From Bog-473 sp963751335 (lineage in GTDB: Bacteria; Actinomycetota; Acidimicrobiia; Acidimicrobiales; RAAP-2): a stretch of 64,000 nt of DNA. The translations under genes and the position numbers were made by a program. The notes beneath the pieces are model-generated. The model made no database searches. It was not told where the DNA came from and worked only from the letters and a program-made list of their open reading frames with translations. Numbering within the stretch: position 1 is the stretch's first letter; each line of letters opens with the position of its first letter. This document shows, one piece after another, positions 63,983-64,000 of this stretch. The stretch lies in NCBI GenBank assembly GCA_963751335.1, contig CAVVUB010000001.1, forward strand, positions 777,222-841,221, written 5' to 3'.

Positions 63983-64000
63983 TGGAGCGGAAGACGGGAT
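63983..64000 (-). repeat. tRNA-Gly half/att repeat R13 or the true tRNA-Gly gene (cut by window end)
   Basis: TGGAGCGGAAGACGGGAT matches the discriminator and acceptor/T-stem start of the other copies. The window ends here, so it cannot be told whether the sequence continues into another half-repeat or into a complete tRNA-Gly(GCC) gene. Its place next to the integrase favours the latter. Confidence 0.7.

Noticed and set aside
2911..64000. CRISPR array
   Set aside because: Repeats are 155 bp with kilobase spacing and coding cargo; no short regular repeat/spacer pattern or cas gene is present.
2911..64000. Classical integron attC array
   Set aside because: The sites lack attC R'/R'' boxes with a GTT crossover and carry a tRNA half instead; the recombinase is a phage-type integrase with an arm-binding domain and no IntI-specific insert that I can see.

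Overview
The window looks like an accessory region of a high-GC actinobacterial chromosome (phylum Actinomycetota; class Acidimicrobiia is possible but only an inference). Supporting signs are GTG starts, a mycofactocin-type short-chain dehydrogenase, PPOX-class proteins, an AveC-like membrane protein and DUF3995/DUF427/DUF302 proteins. No ribosomal or other core housekeeping block is present.

The dominant structure is an array of about 155-bp repeats (here R1 to R13), all in the same orientation, at about 2911, 7879, 11707, 18067, 25957, 34102, 43454, 46213, 47536, 50868 (palindrome only), 52306, 58497 and 63983. Read on the minus strand, each repeat is a short palindrome, then a spacer with GGGTGGAC-type direct repeats, then the 3' half of a tRNA-Gly(GCC) gene from the anticodon stem to the discriminator base. 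No complete tRNA is visible. A tyrosine recombinase gene (62667-63866) lies just inside the last repeat. I read this as a tandem array of 1.3 to 9.4 kb integrative units that share tRNA-Gly attachment sites and may depend on one integrase. It is an integron-like or CIME-like accretion built on tRNA-half att sites.

Cargo by unit. Left of R1: AhpD-like pseudogene, aminoglycoside-phosphotransferase-like kinase, broken IS30, oxidoreductase scrap. R1-R2: PPOX protein, broken G1 peptidase, AlkA-like glycosylase with VOC protein, MarR regulator with operators, HxlR scrap, NUDIX hydrolase. R2-R3: secreted RCC1-repeat protein and IS630. R3-R4: ECF sigma/anti-sigma/ABC transporter operon with frameshifts, IS256, ISL3 end. 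R4-R5: aldehyde dehydrogenase, mycofactocin-type SDR, unknown protein, TetR, and a four-gene NorE-like membrane operon. R5-R6: DUF427, two APH-like kinases, sulfotransferase, broken substrate-binding protein. R6-R7: broken PPOX gene, VOC, serine hydrolase, DUF302, HxlR/hydrolase/methyltransferase operon, MFS pump operon, ISL3 end. R7-R8: quinone-oxidoreductase fragments split by IS110. R8-R9: a single AbiEii-like toxin-antitoxin pair. R9-R10: amidohydrolase and substrate-binding protein. R10-R11: DUF6933 and a HigBA/RelE-like pair. R11 (interrupted by an ISNCY-like element) to R12: two substrate-binding proteins, AveC-like protein, 37-aa membrane protein and TetR with operator. R12-R13: intact PPOX gene, ribbon-helix-helix protein, SWIM zinc-finger protein and the integrase.

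About fifteen genes carry single-base frameshifts, many in short G or C runs. Uncorrected long-read errors are therefore a serious alternative to true decay. Coordinates of hand-found sites may be off by a base or two.
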